A DNA stretch of 64,000 bases from VRUE01 sp963702705 (lineage in GTDB: Bacteria; Actinomycetota; Thermoleophilia; Solirubrobacterales; 70-9): the NCBI GenBank assembly GCA_963702705.1, contig CAVPDR010000001.1, positions 155,017 to 219,016 of the forward strand, given 5' to 3'. The position numbers and the translations under genes were made by a program. Of this stretch, positions 42,900 to 52,810 are shown one piece after another; within the stretch, counting starts at the first letter, position 1; each line of letters starts with the position of its first letter. Under the pieces are notes generated by a model. That model saw nothing but the letters and a program-made list of their open reading frames with translations. It ran no database searches and had not been told where the DNA came from.

Positions 42900-44494
42900 G
42901 CAAGCGCGCCCCCAGCACGACGCAGCTCCTGGTCATCGCCGGCTTCGCGCTCTCCTGCTTCGGCATCCTGCTCTTCCTCTGGATCACCTTCGGCGGCCCG
43001 ACCCCGTTCAAGGCGAGGCCCTACGAGATCAACGTGCCCTTCAACGAGGCGACCCAGCTCGCCCAGCAGTCCGACGTGCGGATCTCCGGCGTCTCGGTCG
43101 GCAAGGTGCAGGACATCGTCCTCTCGCCGAGCGGCGAACAGGCGCTGGCCAAGGTCGACATCGACGACAAGTACGGGCCGATCCCGAAGGACACGCGGGC
43201 GATCCTGCGCACCAAGACGCTGCTCGGCGAGACCTACATCGAACTCACCCCCGGCGACCGCAACGGGCCGAAGCTGGCCGACGGCGGAACCCTGCCCAAG
43301 GCGCAGATCGCCGAATCGGTCCAGCTCGACGAGATCTTCCGCACCTTCGACGCGCGCACCCGTGCCGCCTTCCAGACCTGGCAGCAGGAAGCCGCGGTCG
43401 CGATCGCCGGCCGTGGCGCCGACCTCTCCTACGCCTTCGGCGAGTTCGAACCGACCTTCGTCCAGTTCGATCGCCTCTTCCGCCAGCTCGACAGCCAGCG
43501 GCTCGCGGTCAAGCAGCTCTTCCACAATGGCGCCACCTCGCTTCAGGCCCTGCGCGGCCGCCAGGGCGAGCTCGCCGGTCTGATCGAAAACTCCAACACG
43601 GTCTTCAGCACCGCTGCCGCTCGCGACCGCCAGATCGAAGCTCTCTTCCGTGCCTTCCCCACCTTCCAGGACGAGTCGAGGCTGACCCTCGACCGACTCA
43701 AGACCTTCTCGGTCAATTCCGATCCGGTGATGAAGCAGCTGGTGCCGGTCGCCGAACAGCTCTCACCGACCCTGATCGCCCTCTCCAAGCTCGCCCCCCA
43801 GGCCAAGGGCCTCTTCGAAGGGCTCGAACCGGTGATCGCTCGCGCGCCGAGCGGCTTCCCGGCGCTGCGCAAGCTCTTCCGCGACCAGTTCCCCCCGCTG
43901 TTGCGGGCCGTCGACCCCTTCCTGCGCAACGTCAACCCGATCCTCACCGGCCTCGACCTCTACAAGCACGAGTTGACCGCGACGATGGCGAATATCGCCG
44001 CCATCGCGCAAGCCAAGCTGCCGACCAACGCAGCCGGCGTCCAGGTCCACTATCTGCGTGCCATGGGGCCCTTCAACCCCGAATCGCTGGCGACCTTCCC
44101 GAGTCGCACGACGGTCAGCCGGACCAATGCCTACCCGCAGCCGCTCGCGGCCAAGAGCCTTGCCACGGGCCTGCCGAGCTTCGACACCAGCGGCTGCGGC
44201 TCGGGCTCCAGTGCCGTGCTCGATCCGGAAACGCCCAGCACCCCGGTTTTCAAAGCACGCACGGAACGCACCAAAGTCTTCGGCAAACCGAACGCCACCC
44301 CCGAGGAATTGGCGGCCGAAAACGAAAAACGCTCCAAAGCGTTCTTCGAAAATCTGAAGAAATACGCCTTCGCCGGACAGGCCGATTCGGCTGCAGTCGG
44401 GGCTCCGGGCTGCATCCAGCAGGCTCCTTTCAATCCGGTGGGCCGTTCGGGTTCGCCGACGACCTACCAGCACTTCTTTCCACAGGGCGAATAG
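42896..44494 (+). CDS. MCE family protein, sixth of six
   Basis: 532 residues. Helix (LLVIAGFALSCFGILLFLWI), MCE domain (FNEATQLAQQSDVRISGVSV and RTKTLLGETYIELTPGDRNG), helical region from SVQLDEIFRTFDARTRAAFQ. The cysteine in the N-terminal helix is not in a clear lipobox. It ends the operon; a type II palindrome begins 14 bases later. No YrbE permease or Mkl-type ATPase lies in this operon or in the rest of the window. Confidence 0.9.
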   Translation: MSKRAPSTTQLLVIAGFALSCFGILLFLWITFGGPTPFKARPYEINVPFNEATQLAQQSDVRISGVSVGKVQDIVLSPSGEQALAKVDIDDKYGPIPKDTRAILRTKTLLGETYIELTPGDRNGPKLADGGTLPKAQIAESVQLDEIFRTFDARTRAAFQTWQQEAAVAIAGRGADLSYAFGEFEPTFVQFDRLFRQLDSQRLAVKQLFHNGATSLQALRGRQGELAGLIENSNTVFSTAAARDRQIEALFRAFPTFQDESRLTLDRLKTFSVNSDPVMKQLVPVAEQLSPTLIALSKLAPQAKGLFEGLEPVIARAPSGFPALRKLFRDQFPPLLRAVDPFLRNVNPILTGLDLYKHELTATMANIAAIAQAKLPTNAAGVQVHYLRAMGPFNPESLATFPSRTTVSRTNAYPQPLAAKSLATGLPSFDTSGCGSGSSAVLDPETPSTPVFKARTERTKVFGKPNATPEELAAENEKRSKAFFENLKKYAFAGQADSAAVGAPGCIQQAPFNPVGRSGSPTTYQHFFPQGE

Positions 44495-44507
44495 CCAGGC
44501 GCCAGGC

Positions 44508-44600
44508 GCGGCGGGTCCTGTCACCGAATGGGGCCCCACCACCCTTCCGGTCGCTAAAGCGTCCTCAGGGTGGTCCCCCCCATTCGATGCCACCCGCCGC
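44508..44600. repeat. Large palindromic element, type II (copy 3)
   Basis: Arms GCGGCGGGTCCTGTCACCGA and TTCGATGCCACCCGCCGC surround the core TTCCGGTCGCTAAAGCGTCC. Apart from a few bases it is the reverse complement of 4771-4861, so this pair looks recently copied. It lies 14 bases after the MCE operon. Confidence 0.82.
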
Positions 44601-44618
44601 GAGGAGCGGCTTCGCTTA

Positions 44619-44638
44619 GCGGCTTTTCCTTGAGCCGC
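44619..44638 (+). terminator. Possible intrinsic terminator of the MCE operon
   Basis: GCGGCT pairs with AGCCGC around an eight-base loop and is followed by AATTTT. The stem is short and the T-run is only four, so the call is tentative. It lies between the MCE operon and dnaB. Confidence 0.4.
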
Positions 44639-44741
44639 AATTTTCCGCAAAGGCCGGTATTGCCCACGGCTGAAGGTCGGTCGCTCAGCTACGTTGCGTT
44701 GGCCTTGTTCTGCCGCCGGACCGGGGCGCACACTGAGATCG

Positions 44742-47315
44742 ATGGCCTCCGCTCCCACAGCCCACGTCCCGCCGCAGAACATCGAGGCTGAGGAATCGGT
44801 GCTGGGGGCGATGCTGGTCGCCGAGCCGACGCTGACCCGGGTTATCGACGAGGTGAAGCTGAACGCGGCCGACTTCTACCTCGACAAGCACGCGGCGATC
44901 TTCACCGCGATCCACGACCTCTACGCGGCCTCGAAGCCGGTCGACGAGCTCAGCGTCAGCGAGTCGCTGACCCAGCGCAATCAGATCGAGGAGGCGGGCG
45001 GCAAGCACTACGTCTCCGAGTTGGCGGCGAAGGTTCCGGCCGCCGGCAACGCCAAGCACTACGCCGAGATCGTCCAGCAGAACTCGCTACTGCGCCGCCT
45101 GCTTGGCGCCGGCCAGGAGATCCAGGGCTGGGTCCATGAGCGCGACGGCGAGCCGCGCGAGCTCTCCGAGCGAGCCGAGAAGCTGCTCTTCGACGTCGCC
45201 CACAAGGAGCAGGCGAGCGACTTCAAGCTGCTCTCGGAGATCCTCCACGACGAGGTCGACCGGCTCGAGAAGCTCTCCACCGGAGAGCTCGAGCTGACCG
45301 GCACCCCCTCCGGCTTCCGCGACATCGACGCGATCACCGGCGGGTTTCAGCCGGGCAACCTGATCATCGTCGCCGCGCGGCCGGCGATGGGAAAGTGCCA
45401 ATCCGCACAAAGTTTGATATACGACCCCACCACGGGTGCTCGCCGGCGAGTGGATGAACTGTTCATGGCGCATAGTCGAGGTGAGGAGGTTTGGGTCGCT
45501 TCCCTTGGCCCCGACCTGCGGATGAAGTCCGCGAAGGTTGCGGCAGTGGAGAGCAACGGCCGTAAGAAGGTCTATCGGCTGACCACGCGCCTGGGCAGAT
45601 GGACCGAGGCCACGGCGAACCACCCGGTGTTGACCAGCTCGGGGTGGCAGGAGTTGGGCGATGTCGGACCAGGCGCGAGGGTCGCGGTTCCGCGCCGTCT
45701 CCCTCGGCCTATCAGGAGCGCCCAGCTCCCAGACGCGGAGGTCGTACTACTCGCCGCGCTCATCGCTGACGGATCAATCGGGGGTGGAACGCCGGCCTAC
45801 TGCTACGGCTCAGAGTCCGGAGTGGTCGCGGTGGTAGAGGAGGCCTTGATGGGCCTCCGCTCACCCGAGAAGTTCGTACCCGATGCAATTTTCGGGCTTG
45901 GCGAGGCGCAGCTCGCTCGTTTCCTCGGAGTCATGTACGCCTGCGACGGTCACGTCTACTGCAGTGACCGTTTGGCGCAGATCGACTACACGACGATCAG
46001 CGAGCGCCTAGCCCACGACGTTCAGCACCTGTTGCTCAGGCTTGGCATCGTGGCGACGATCAGGACGCTGAAGCGGCCTGTCTACGAGGGGACAGGGAAA
46101 GTGGCCCGGGAGGTCCGGATCACCTCGCAAAACGGTCTACGCAGATTCTGCGAGCTGGTTTCGGTTCCCGGCAAGGAGGGGAAGCAGGCCGAGGTTCTGG
46201 AGCGACTCGCCGATGCGCCGCGCTCCACAAATACCGACGCTTTGCCGCCAGAGATTTGGGAGGACATCCTCCTTGCCAAGGGCGAGCAGTCCTGGGCCGA
46301 TGTCAGTGAGCTGACTGGTCGCCCGCGCAACCACAACTGGCACGTTGGGGCGCGGGCACCTTCGCGTGACCTGGTCGGCGAACTGACAACGGCGGTCGCT
46401 TCTCCCGCCTTGGAGGAGCTCTGCCACTCCGACATCTGGTGGGACGAAGTCGAGTCGGTCGAGTATGTGGGCGAAGAAGAGACCTATGACCTCGATGTGC
46501 CGGGGCTGCGGAATTTCGTCGCCGACGACATCATCGTCCACAACAGCGCGATCGTCGCCAACATCGCCGAAAACGTGGCTGTGAAGCGGAATCTGCCGGT
46601 CGCCTTCTTCTCCTTGGAGATGTCAGAGGTGGAGCTTGCCCAGCGCTTCATCGCCTGCCGGGCGCGGATCTCGGGCGACAAGCTGCGCAAGGGGCAGGTC
46701 GCCCAGAAAGACTGGCCAAAGGTGGTGCGGGCCTGCAACGAGCTGGAGGAGGCGCCGCTCTGGTTCGACGACTCCTCCGACCTCGGCGTGCTCGACCTGC
46801 GGGCGAAGGCGCGGCGGCTGCACGCCCAGGAACAGGACCGCGGCGGGCTTGGCCTGATCATCGTCGACTACCTGCAGCTGATGCGCACCGATGACCCGCG
46901 CGCCAACCGGGTCGAGCAGGTGGGTCAGATCAGCCGCGGCCTGAAGATCCTCGCCCGCGAGCTCGAGGTGCCGGTGCTGGCGATCTCCCAGCTCTCGCGC
47001 GCGCCCGAGCAGCGCAGCCCGCCGAAGCCGATGCTCTCCGATCTGCGCGAATCGGGGAACCTCGAGCAGGACGCCGACGTCGTCGCCTTCCTCTTCCGCG
47101 AAGACTATTACCGCGATCCCGACGACGAGCCGGACGGCCTCGCCGACCTGATCATCGCCAAGCACAGGAACGGACCGATCGGCACGCCGAAGCTGGTCTT
47201 CCTCGACCGCTTCCCCAAGTTCGCCGACTTCGCCGGGCAGGAGAGGCCGATCGAACAGCCGGCCGGAGAAGGGCCGCCGCTCGAGGACGCCGCGCCCGTG
47301 GGGCCGGAGTTCTGA
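44742..47315 (+). CDS. dnaB: Replicative DNA helicase DnaB, containing an intein
   Basis: 857 residues as translated; 474 after removal of the 383-residue intein, a normal length. The N-terminal collar domain (PPQNIEAEESVLGAMLVAEP) is followed by the RecA-like core. The Walker A motif ARPAMGK is split by the intein before SAIVANIAENVAVK. Later helicase motifs are LGLIIVDYLQLMR, ISRGLKILARELEVPVLAIS and SDLRESGNLEQDADVV. It unwinds DNA at the fork. Splicing is needed to make an active ATP site. The next gene, a DnaC-like loader, overlaps its stop by one base. Confidence 0.96.
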   Translation: MASAPTAHVPPQNIEAEESVLGAMLVAEPTLTRVIDEVKLNAADFYLDKHAAIFTAIHDLYAASKPVDELSVSESLTQRNQIEEAGGKHYVSELAAKVPAAGNAKHYAEIVQQNSLLRRLLGAGQEIQGWVHERDGEPRELSERAEKLLFDVAHKEQASDFKLLSEILHDEVDRLEKLSTGELELTGTPSGFRDIDAITGGFQPGNLIIVAARPAMGKCQSAQSLIYDPTTGARRRVDELFMAHSRGEEVWVASLGPDLRMKSAKVAAVESNGRKKVYRLTTRLGRWTEATANHPVLTSSGWQELGDVGPGARVAVPRRLPRPIRSAQLPDAEVVLLAALIADGSIGGGTPAYCYGSESGVVAVVEEALMGLRSPEKFVPDAIFGLGEAQLARFLGVMYACDGHVYCSDRLAQIDYTTISERLAHDVQHLLLRLGIVATIRTLKRPVYEGTGKVAREVRITSQNGLRRFCELVSVPGKEGKQAEVLERLADAPRSTNTDALPPEIWEDILLAKGEQSWADVSELTGRPRNHNWHVGARAPSRDLVGELTTAVASPALEELCHSDIWWDEVESVEYVGEEETYDLDVPGLRNFVADDIIVHNSAIVANIAENVAVKRNLPVAFFSLEMSEVELAQRFIACRARISGDKLRKGQVAQKDWPKVVRACNELEEAPLWFDDSSDLGVLDLRAKARRLHAQEQDRGGLGLIIVDYLQLMRTDDPRANRVEQVGQISRGLKILARELEVPVLAISQLSRAPEQRSPPKPMLSDLRESGNLEQDADVVAFLFREDYYRDPDDEPDGLADLIIAKHRNGPIGTPKLVFLDRFPKFADFAGQERPIEQPAGEGPPLEDAAPVGPEF
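45396..46544 (+). other. DnaB intein with LAGLIDADG homing endonuclease
   Basis: 383 residues inserted at the Walker A lysine. It begins with the splicing cysteine (CQSAQSLIYDPTTGARRRVD), has the block B-type segment TEATANHPVLTSSGW with its Thr/His pair, two LAGLIDADG-like helices (VVLLAALIADGSIGG and LARFLGVMYACDGHVY), and ends NFVADDIIVHN before extein Ser. All residues for splicing appear present. Base composition is a little less GC-rich than the extein, consistent with horizontal acquisition. Confidence 0.93.
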
Positions 47316-48079
47316 TGCCGGCGATCCCCCGCAGCGAGCCCTTCCGCGAGCAGGCCTGCCCGCTCGGCGTCTGCGACGGGTCGGGCTGGATCCTCGGCCC
47401 TGAGGACGTCGCGCGCGAATGCGAGTGCCGCGCTCAGCGGCTCAAACGCGGCCGCGTGCGCGGCGTCGCCTCGGTGATCCCGCCGCGCTATCGCGGCGTC
47501 TCCTTCGACCGCCCGCCGGTCTCCGACATGGCCCGCGACTCGCAGGCAAAAATTGTGGTTGGGAGAATCCGCGTCTTTGTCGAGGAGTTGGACGATCGGT
47601 TGGACTCGGGGCAAGGTCTTTGGCTCACGGGAAGCACGGGTACGGGCAAGACCACTCTGGCGATGCTTGTCTCCAAGGCAGCGCTGGAGGCCGGGCGCTC
47701 TGTCGCGATCTATTCCCTGCCAAAGCTTCTCGCCCGCATCCGCCGCACTTACGATTCGGAGCCCGGCAGTGATTCCTATTCGGCCTTTTTCGAACGGCTC
47801 ACATCAGTTGATCTGCTGCATATTGATGACCTCGGCGCCGAGAAAAGATCCGACTGGGTCCTAGAGCAGCTTTACGCGTTGGTCAACGAGCGTTACGAGG
47901 ACAAGCGGTCGATCATGATTACGAGCAACTTCGATGGTGTCGCATTGGAAGAGCAAATAGGACCTCGCATCGTGTCTCGTCTCACTGAGATGACGGAGCC
48001 GCTTCCTCTCTATGGAGAGGACAATCGTAAGGAGGATTGGCAGCTATCTAATCCTTTGAGCGGGCGTATGGCCAAGTAG
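47315..48079 (+). CDS. DnaC/IstB-like AAA+ ATPase, probable helicase loader
   Basis: 254 residues. The N-terminus has a cysteine cluster (QACPLGVCDGSGWIL ... ECECR) that may bind zinc. The AAA+ core shows Walker A TGSTGTGKTTLAM, Walker B LLHIDDLGAEKRSDWV and sensor IMITSNF. Its position directly after dnaB supports a role in loading the helicase. From about 47540 to the end the DNA is clearly less GC-rich than before that point, a mosaic-like change. The last codons (LSGRMAK) are the left arm of a type III palindrome. Confidence 0.85.
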   Translation: MPAIPRSEPFREQACPLGVCDGSGWILGPEDVARECECRAQRLKRGRVRGVASVIPPRYRGVSFDRPPVSDMARDSQAKIVVGRIRVFVEELDDRLDSGQGLWLTGSTGTGKTTLAMLVSKAALEAGRSVAIYSLPKLLARIRRTYDSEPGSDSYSAFFERLTSVDLLHIDDLGAEKRSDWVLEQLYALVNERYEDKRSIMITSNFDGVALEEQIGPRIVSRLTEMTEPLPLYGEDNRKEDWQLSNPLSGRMAK

Positions 48080-48161
48080 ACCAAGGACGCAGGGAGCGTG
48101 GCGTGCTTTTGCACGCGAGCGACCGAGGACGCAGGTATGCGCCGGCCATACGCCCGCTCAA
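48056..48161. repeat. Large palindromic element, type III (copy 2)
   Basis: Perfect 18-base arms (TTGAGCGGGCGTATGGCC at 48056-48073, complement at 48144-48161) enclose a core very like 24412-24510, with AAGGACGCAGGGAGCG and GCGTGC/GCACGC. The arms are unrelated to those of the other copies. The left arm is the last six codons of the dnaC-like gene before the lysine and stop. The right arm ends 20 bases before the purA ATG. Confidence 0.87.
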
Positions 48162-48181
48162 CAAGGCACAATGCCCCGGTC

Positions 48182-49534
<1,353 letters not shown>

Positions 49535-49560
49535 GACGCTGCTATGCGCGGCCGGGGGCC

Positions 49561-50337
49561 TCAGCCGAGGGCGGTGCCGGTGAGGGCGCCCACCTTGAAT
49601 TCGCCATCTTCCACCGCCAGCCCGATCGCGTAGGCGGTTTTGTCCGGCTCCCCGTAGTAAATGAGGAAGGCCTGGTCGCCTTCCTGTCGCAGGCTGCCGG
49701 CGTCGACCGCCGTGGCTTCCCGCCAGGCGGAGGCCGGAAGTTCGCTGGTGAACGCCTGCAGGAATGAGGCGCAGCCCTTGTCATTGAGCGAGGTGGAGCT
49801 CGCCGCGAGCTGTTCGAGCTGTTCGTTCATCGCCTTCGACAGGTAACCGCAGGCCTTCGTCCATTCGCCGGTGGCCCGGGCGACGAGGAAGCCGTGGACT
49901 GCTTCGGCGGCTTCCTGAAGTTCGGATTCGCCCTGCTCTTCGCCGAATTCCTGGATGCTGTTGTCGCCCCCCTTGCTGCGGAACTGCCCCGAGCCCCCGC
50001 CCGAGACATTCAGCGGCGTTTCGACTTCGGCCGCGGTGTAGCCGGTCGTGCCCGAGCTCTTCTTACCGGAGCCGTCTCCGCTCGCGCCCTGTTGCGGCTG
50101 TCCTTCGCCGGCGTCGTTCTCGCCTTCGGTGCCGCCGCCCGAGCCGTTGTCCGGGCCACCCGTTTCGACGGCGGTCGATCCCGCCGTCGAGCTCGAGTCC
50201 GAGCCGCCGCAGGCAGCGAGAGACAGCGCCACGAGAGCGGTGGCGGCGAGTACGGCGAACAACCGTGTACCCCCCCTGATCACCCGCCGAATTGTATTGG
50301 TTGGCGGCCCTTCGCCGGCGCCGGCGCCCAGAGACAT
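49561..50337 (-). CDS. Putative lipoprotein of unknown function
   Basis: 258 residues. A basic start and hydrophobic stretch end in a lipobox (ALVALSLAACGGSDSS), so the cysteine is probably lipidated. A 90-residue Gly/Ser/Glu linker leads to a domain of about 130 residues (EAAEAVHGFLVARATGEWTK, ACGYLSKAMNEQLEQLA) resembling small extracytoplasmic folds common in actinobacteria. The start may be ATG 50337 or 50373. It is convergent with purA. Confidence 0.75.
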   Translation of the reverse strand: MSLGAGAGEGPPTNTIRRVIRGGTRLFAVLAATALVALSLAACGGSDSSSTAGSTAVETGGPDNGSGGGTEGENDAGEGQPQQGASGDGSGKKSSGTTGYTAAEVETPLNVSGGGSGQFRSKGGDNSIQEFGEEQGESELQEAAEAVHGFLVARATGEWTKACGYLSKAMNEQLEQLAASSTSLNDKGCASFLQAFTSELPASAWREATAVDAGSLRQEGDQAFLIYYGEPDKTAYAIGLAVEDGEFKVGALTGTALG

Positions 50338-50385
50338 GGGAGTACAGGATTCGCCACCTGCTCGCTTCTGCACTACAGTTGCCGG

Positions 50386-51090
50386 GTGGCTTCAGGTAGA
50401 CGCACGGCTAGGCTGAGCGAGCGGCTGCCAAGGGGCCGGCACGGGTTGCCGCGGGAGGCCGTGACGGACTCCCAGCGCACCCGCATCCTGCAGGCGATGA
50501 TCGAGGTCGTCTCCGAGCGCGGCTACCCCGAGACCCGCGTGGTCGACGTGATCGGCGTCGCCGGCGTCTCGCGGAAGACCTTCTACGAACTCTTCTCCAG
50601 CAAGGAGGATTGCTTCCTCGCCACCTACGACGTGCTGCTCGGCAACCTCCTCGGGGACACGGCGCGGGGGTTCGAGGCCAAGCCAGGCGCGCCCTGGGCC
50701 GAGCGGGTCTCATCCGGCCTTGGCGAGCTGCTCAAACACCTCGCCGAGCACCCCGACGAGGCCCGCTTCGCGATCGTCGAGGTCCTGGCGGCCGGCCCCA
50801 AGGCGCTCGCCCGCCGTGACGCCGCACTGCGCCAGTTCACCGGCTTTCTCGACGCCGGCCGAGCCGAGACCTCGGTCGAGCTCCCCGGCATCACCTCACT
50901 CTCGCTCGCCGGCGGGGTCAACGAGCTGCTCTACAGCGAGATCCTCCACGGCGCCGCGGCACGCCTGCCCGGTCGCCTGCCGGACCTGATGTTCTGGATC
51001 ACCCTGCCGTTCCTCGGCCCCGACGGGGCGGCGAAAGAGCGCGAGCGGACCCGGCTTTCGATGCTCGAGGGCCAGCACGACCCTCGTTAA
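50386..51090 (+). CDS. TetR-family transcriptional regulator
   Basis: 234 residues. The N-terminal helix-turn-helix is clear: RTRILQAMIEVVSERGYPET followed by DVIGVAGVSRKTFYELFSSK, where SRKTFYELFSSKEDCFLATY is the TetR signature. The ligand domain is mostly helical. The start is GTG 50386 or GTG 50461. It is divergent from the lipoprotein gene across 48 bases and may regulate it, or the secreted protein gene that follows. The target is unknown. Confidence 0.88.
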   Translation: MASGRRTARLSERLPRGRHGLPREAVTDSQRTRILQAMIEVVSERGYPETRVVDVIGVAGVSRKTFYELFSSKEDCFLATYDVLLGNLLGDTARGFEAKPGAPWAERVSSGLGELLKHLAEHPDEARFAIVEVLAAGPKALARRDAALRQFTGFLDAGRAETSVELPGITSLSLAGGVNELLYSEILHGAAARLPGRLPDLMFWITLPFLGPDGAAKERERTRLSMLEGQHDPR

Positions 51091-51222
51091 GGCGCTCTTT
51101 TCTGTGAATGCCAGGGTTTATCTGGATTGAGAGGCTGGTAATTTGGGCACTGGAGGGATACACCAAGGCTTTCAATGGCCGGGGCTGAGACGGCCAGGCC
51201 GCAAAGGAGAGAGATAGAGCAC

Positions 51223-51990
51223 ATGCGCAAGCGTCTGATTTCAATCATGGCCATGGGGGCGGCACTTGCCGTCGCGGTCGCCGGAATCGCCACGGCGGAG
51301 AAGCCCACCATCGTCAAGGCGGGGAACCTGGAATTGATCCTGAACGGCGGCTTTTCGCCGAAGGCGCTGCCGAAGAACGGCAAGCCGGCGCCGATCAAAC
51401 TCAACGTCAGCGGCACAATCAAAACGATCGACGGTACGCATGCGCCGGCGTTGAAGGAAGTCGTCGTCGAAACTGACAAGAACGGATCGATCGACACCAA
51501 GGGCCTGCCCGTCTGCACCTCGGGCAAACTGCAGGCGCAGGACACGGCGGCGGCGGAAAAGATCTGCAAGAAGGCGATCATCGGCAGCGGCATCACCAAC
51601 GTCGAAGTCGAATTCCCCGAATCGAACCCGTTCATCGCCAAAAGTAAATTGATCGCCTTCAACGGCGGCACCAGCGGTGGTAAGACGACGATCTTCATCC
51701 ACGCCTACCTCAGCTCGCCAGTTTCGGCAGCCGTCGTCACGACCGTGAAGATCTCGAAGATCCACAGTGGCCGTTACGGCACCAAGTCGGTCGCGACCAT
51801 CCCGAAGATCGCCGGCGGTTACGGCTCGGTCAAGGAATTCTCGCTGACCTTCGACCGCGGCTACAAGAACACTCCGTTCCTGTTCGCCAACTGTCCCGAC
51901 GGCCACCTCGACGCCAAGGCGACCTCCGTCTTCGCCGATGGGACCCGCCTGACCGGCAAGTTCACTCGTACCTGCAGCCCGAAGGGCTAG
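51223..51990 (+). CDS. Secreted protein, paralogue family near MCE/MmpL genes (copy 3)
   Basis: 255 residues. Signal peptide (LISIMAMGAALAVAVAGIAT). It shares GNLELILNGGFSPKALPKNG, GLPVCTSGKL, CKKAIIGSGITN, LIAFNGGTSGGKTTIFIHAY, IPKIAGGYGSVKEFSLTF and FADGTRLTGKFTRTC with the copies at 29405 and 34644. ATG 51223 has an excellent ribosome binding site (AAAGGAGAG). A strong terminator follows, so it is a single-gene unit, probably well expressed. Function unknown. Confidence 0.85.
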   Translation: MRKRLISIMAMGAALAVAVAGIATAEKPTIVKAGNLELILNGGFSPKALPKNGKPAPIKLNVSGTIKTIDGTHAPALKEVVVETDKNGSIDTKGLPVCTSGKLQAQDTAAAEKICKKAIIGSGITNVEVEFPESNPFIAKSKLIAFNGGTSGGKTTIFIHAYLSSPVSAAVVTTVKISKIHSGRYGTKSVATIPKIAGGYGSVKEFSLTFDRGYKNTPFLFANCPDGHLDAKATSVFADGTRLTGKFTRTCSPKG

Positions 51991-52023
51991 CGAAGCACTT
52001 CGTCTTCAGGACGAATAGGGGAG

Positions 52024-52049
52024 AAAGGGCGGCCATCGGCCGCCCTTTT
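52024..52049 (+). terminator. Intrinsic terminator after the secreted-protein gene
   Basis: AAAGGGCGGC and its complement, with CAT in the loop, form a GC-rich stem flanked by A and T runs and followed by TTTTCTTTG. It lies 34 bases after the stop at 51990. The symmetric A/T flanks could make it work in both directions, also for the convergent gene ending at 52069. Confidence 0.85.
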
Positions 52050-52068
52050 CTTTGTCCTAACTCTTGTC

Positions 52069-52785
52069 CTAACGCCGCGCGTCGTGCGGATCGGCCGCTG
52101 GGATCAGGCCCTCGGCCTCCTGGTGCCGCTCACCTCGCCGCAGCATGCGTTGGGTGAGAATCGCGATGCTGAGGATCGCCGTGGCGCCGAGGCTGAGCTG
52201 GACGCTGAGCAGGCCCTGCCGCGTCCAGTAGACATCGCGCAGATCCAGCAGCAGTGCCGCCTCGTCGAAGGTCAAGCCCATGCCGATGCCCGTCGTCACC
52301 GCCAGCCTCTCTTCCAGCGTCTCGTCGTCGGTCAGCAGCGCCGTGGTTCCCGAGGCGAAGGCGATCAGGATGCCGGGGACGAAGTGGTGGATGTGACGGC
52401 CGCCGAGGCTGACGTTGCGAAACGGGCCCCAGCCATCGCGGATCCCCCAGGTCGAGATCCGCACGACGGCGAATGAGGAGAGGAAGCCGGCAAGCAGGTT
52501 GAAGAGCACCGTTTCGGTGCGGGGCGCCTCGCTGTAGCCGCTGACGGCGACGCCGACGGTGTCCAGGGCGGCGGTCGGGGCGACCTCGACCAGGCCCTCG
52601 CCATCTGCCTCCTCGCGGGCGCGGCGCTGCAGCATGCGGCCGAACTGGCCGGCGAGGACGACGCCGGCACCCCCCAGGGCGACTGCGGCGAGCCCGGCGG
52701 TCGCTCGCTCCGAGTGTCCCCAGCCAAAACGGGCTCGCGCTCTGGCGCGACGGGTGAGGCGGGTGGGCAGGCGGGGCGACCCCAT
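52069..52785 (-). CDS. Conserved integral membrane protein of unknown function
   Basis: 238 residues with four or five hydrophobic segments (TAGLAAVALGGAGVVLAGQF, VLFNLLAGFLSSFAVVRIST, LLSVQLSLGATAILSIAIL) and a conserved-looking motif GGRHIHHFVPGILIAFASGT rich in histidine, plus DDETLEERLAVTTGIGMGLT. The HIHHF pattern occurs in an uncharacterised actinobacterial membrane family. It reads towards rplI from upstream of nothing related, so no function is proposed. Confidence 0.72.
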   Translation of the reverse strand: MGSPRLPTRLTRRARARARFGWGHSERATAGLAAVALGGAGVVLAGQFGRMLQRRAREEADGEGLVEVAPTAALDTVGVAVSGYSEAPRTETVLFNLLAGFLSSFAVVRISTWGIRDGWGPFRNVSLGGRHIHHFVPGILIAFASGTTALLTDDETLEERLAVTTGIGMGLTFDEAALLLDLRDVYWTRQGLLSVQLSLGATAILSIAILTQRMLRRGERHQEAEGLIPAADPHDARR

Positions 52786-52810
52786 GTGCCCGCAGCCTAA
52801 CGCCGGTGGG

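Noticed and set aside
35527..44494. CRISPR or tandem repeats within the MCE genes
   Set aside because: The similarity between the genes is due to protein homology; no regularly spaced direct repeats were seen anywhere in the window.
48098..48181. N-terminal extension of PurA (CFCTRATEDAGMRRPYARS)
   Set aside because: These codons lie inside the type III palindrome; the same kind of residues appear before the qcrC-like gene for the same reason. PurA similarity starts at 48182.
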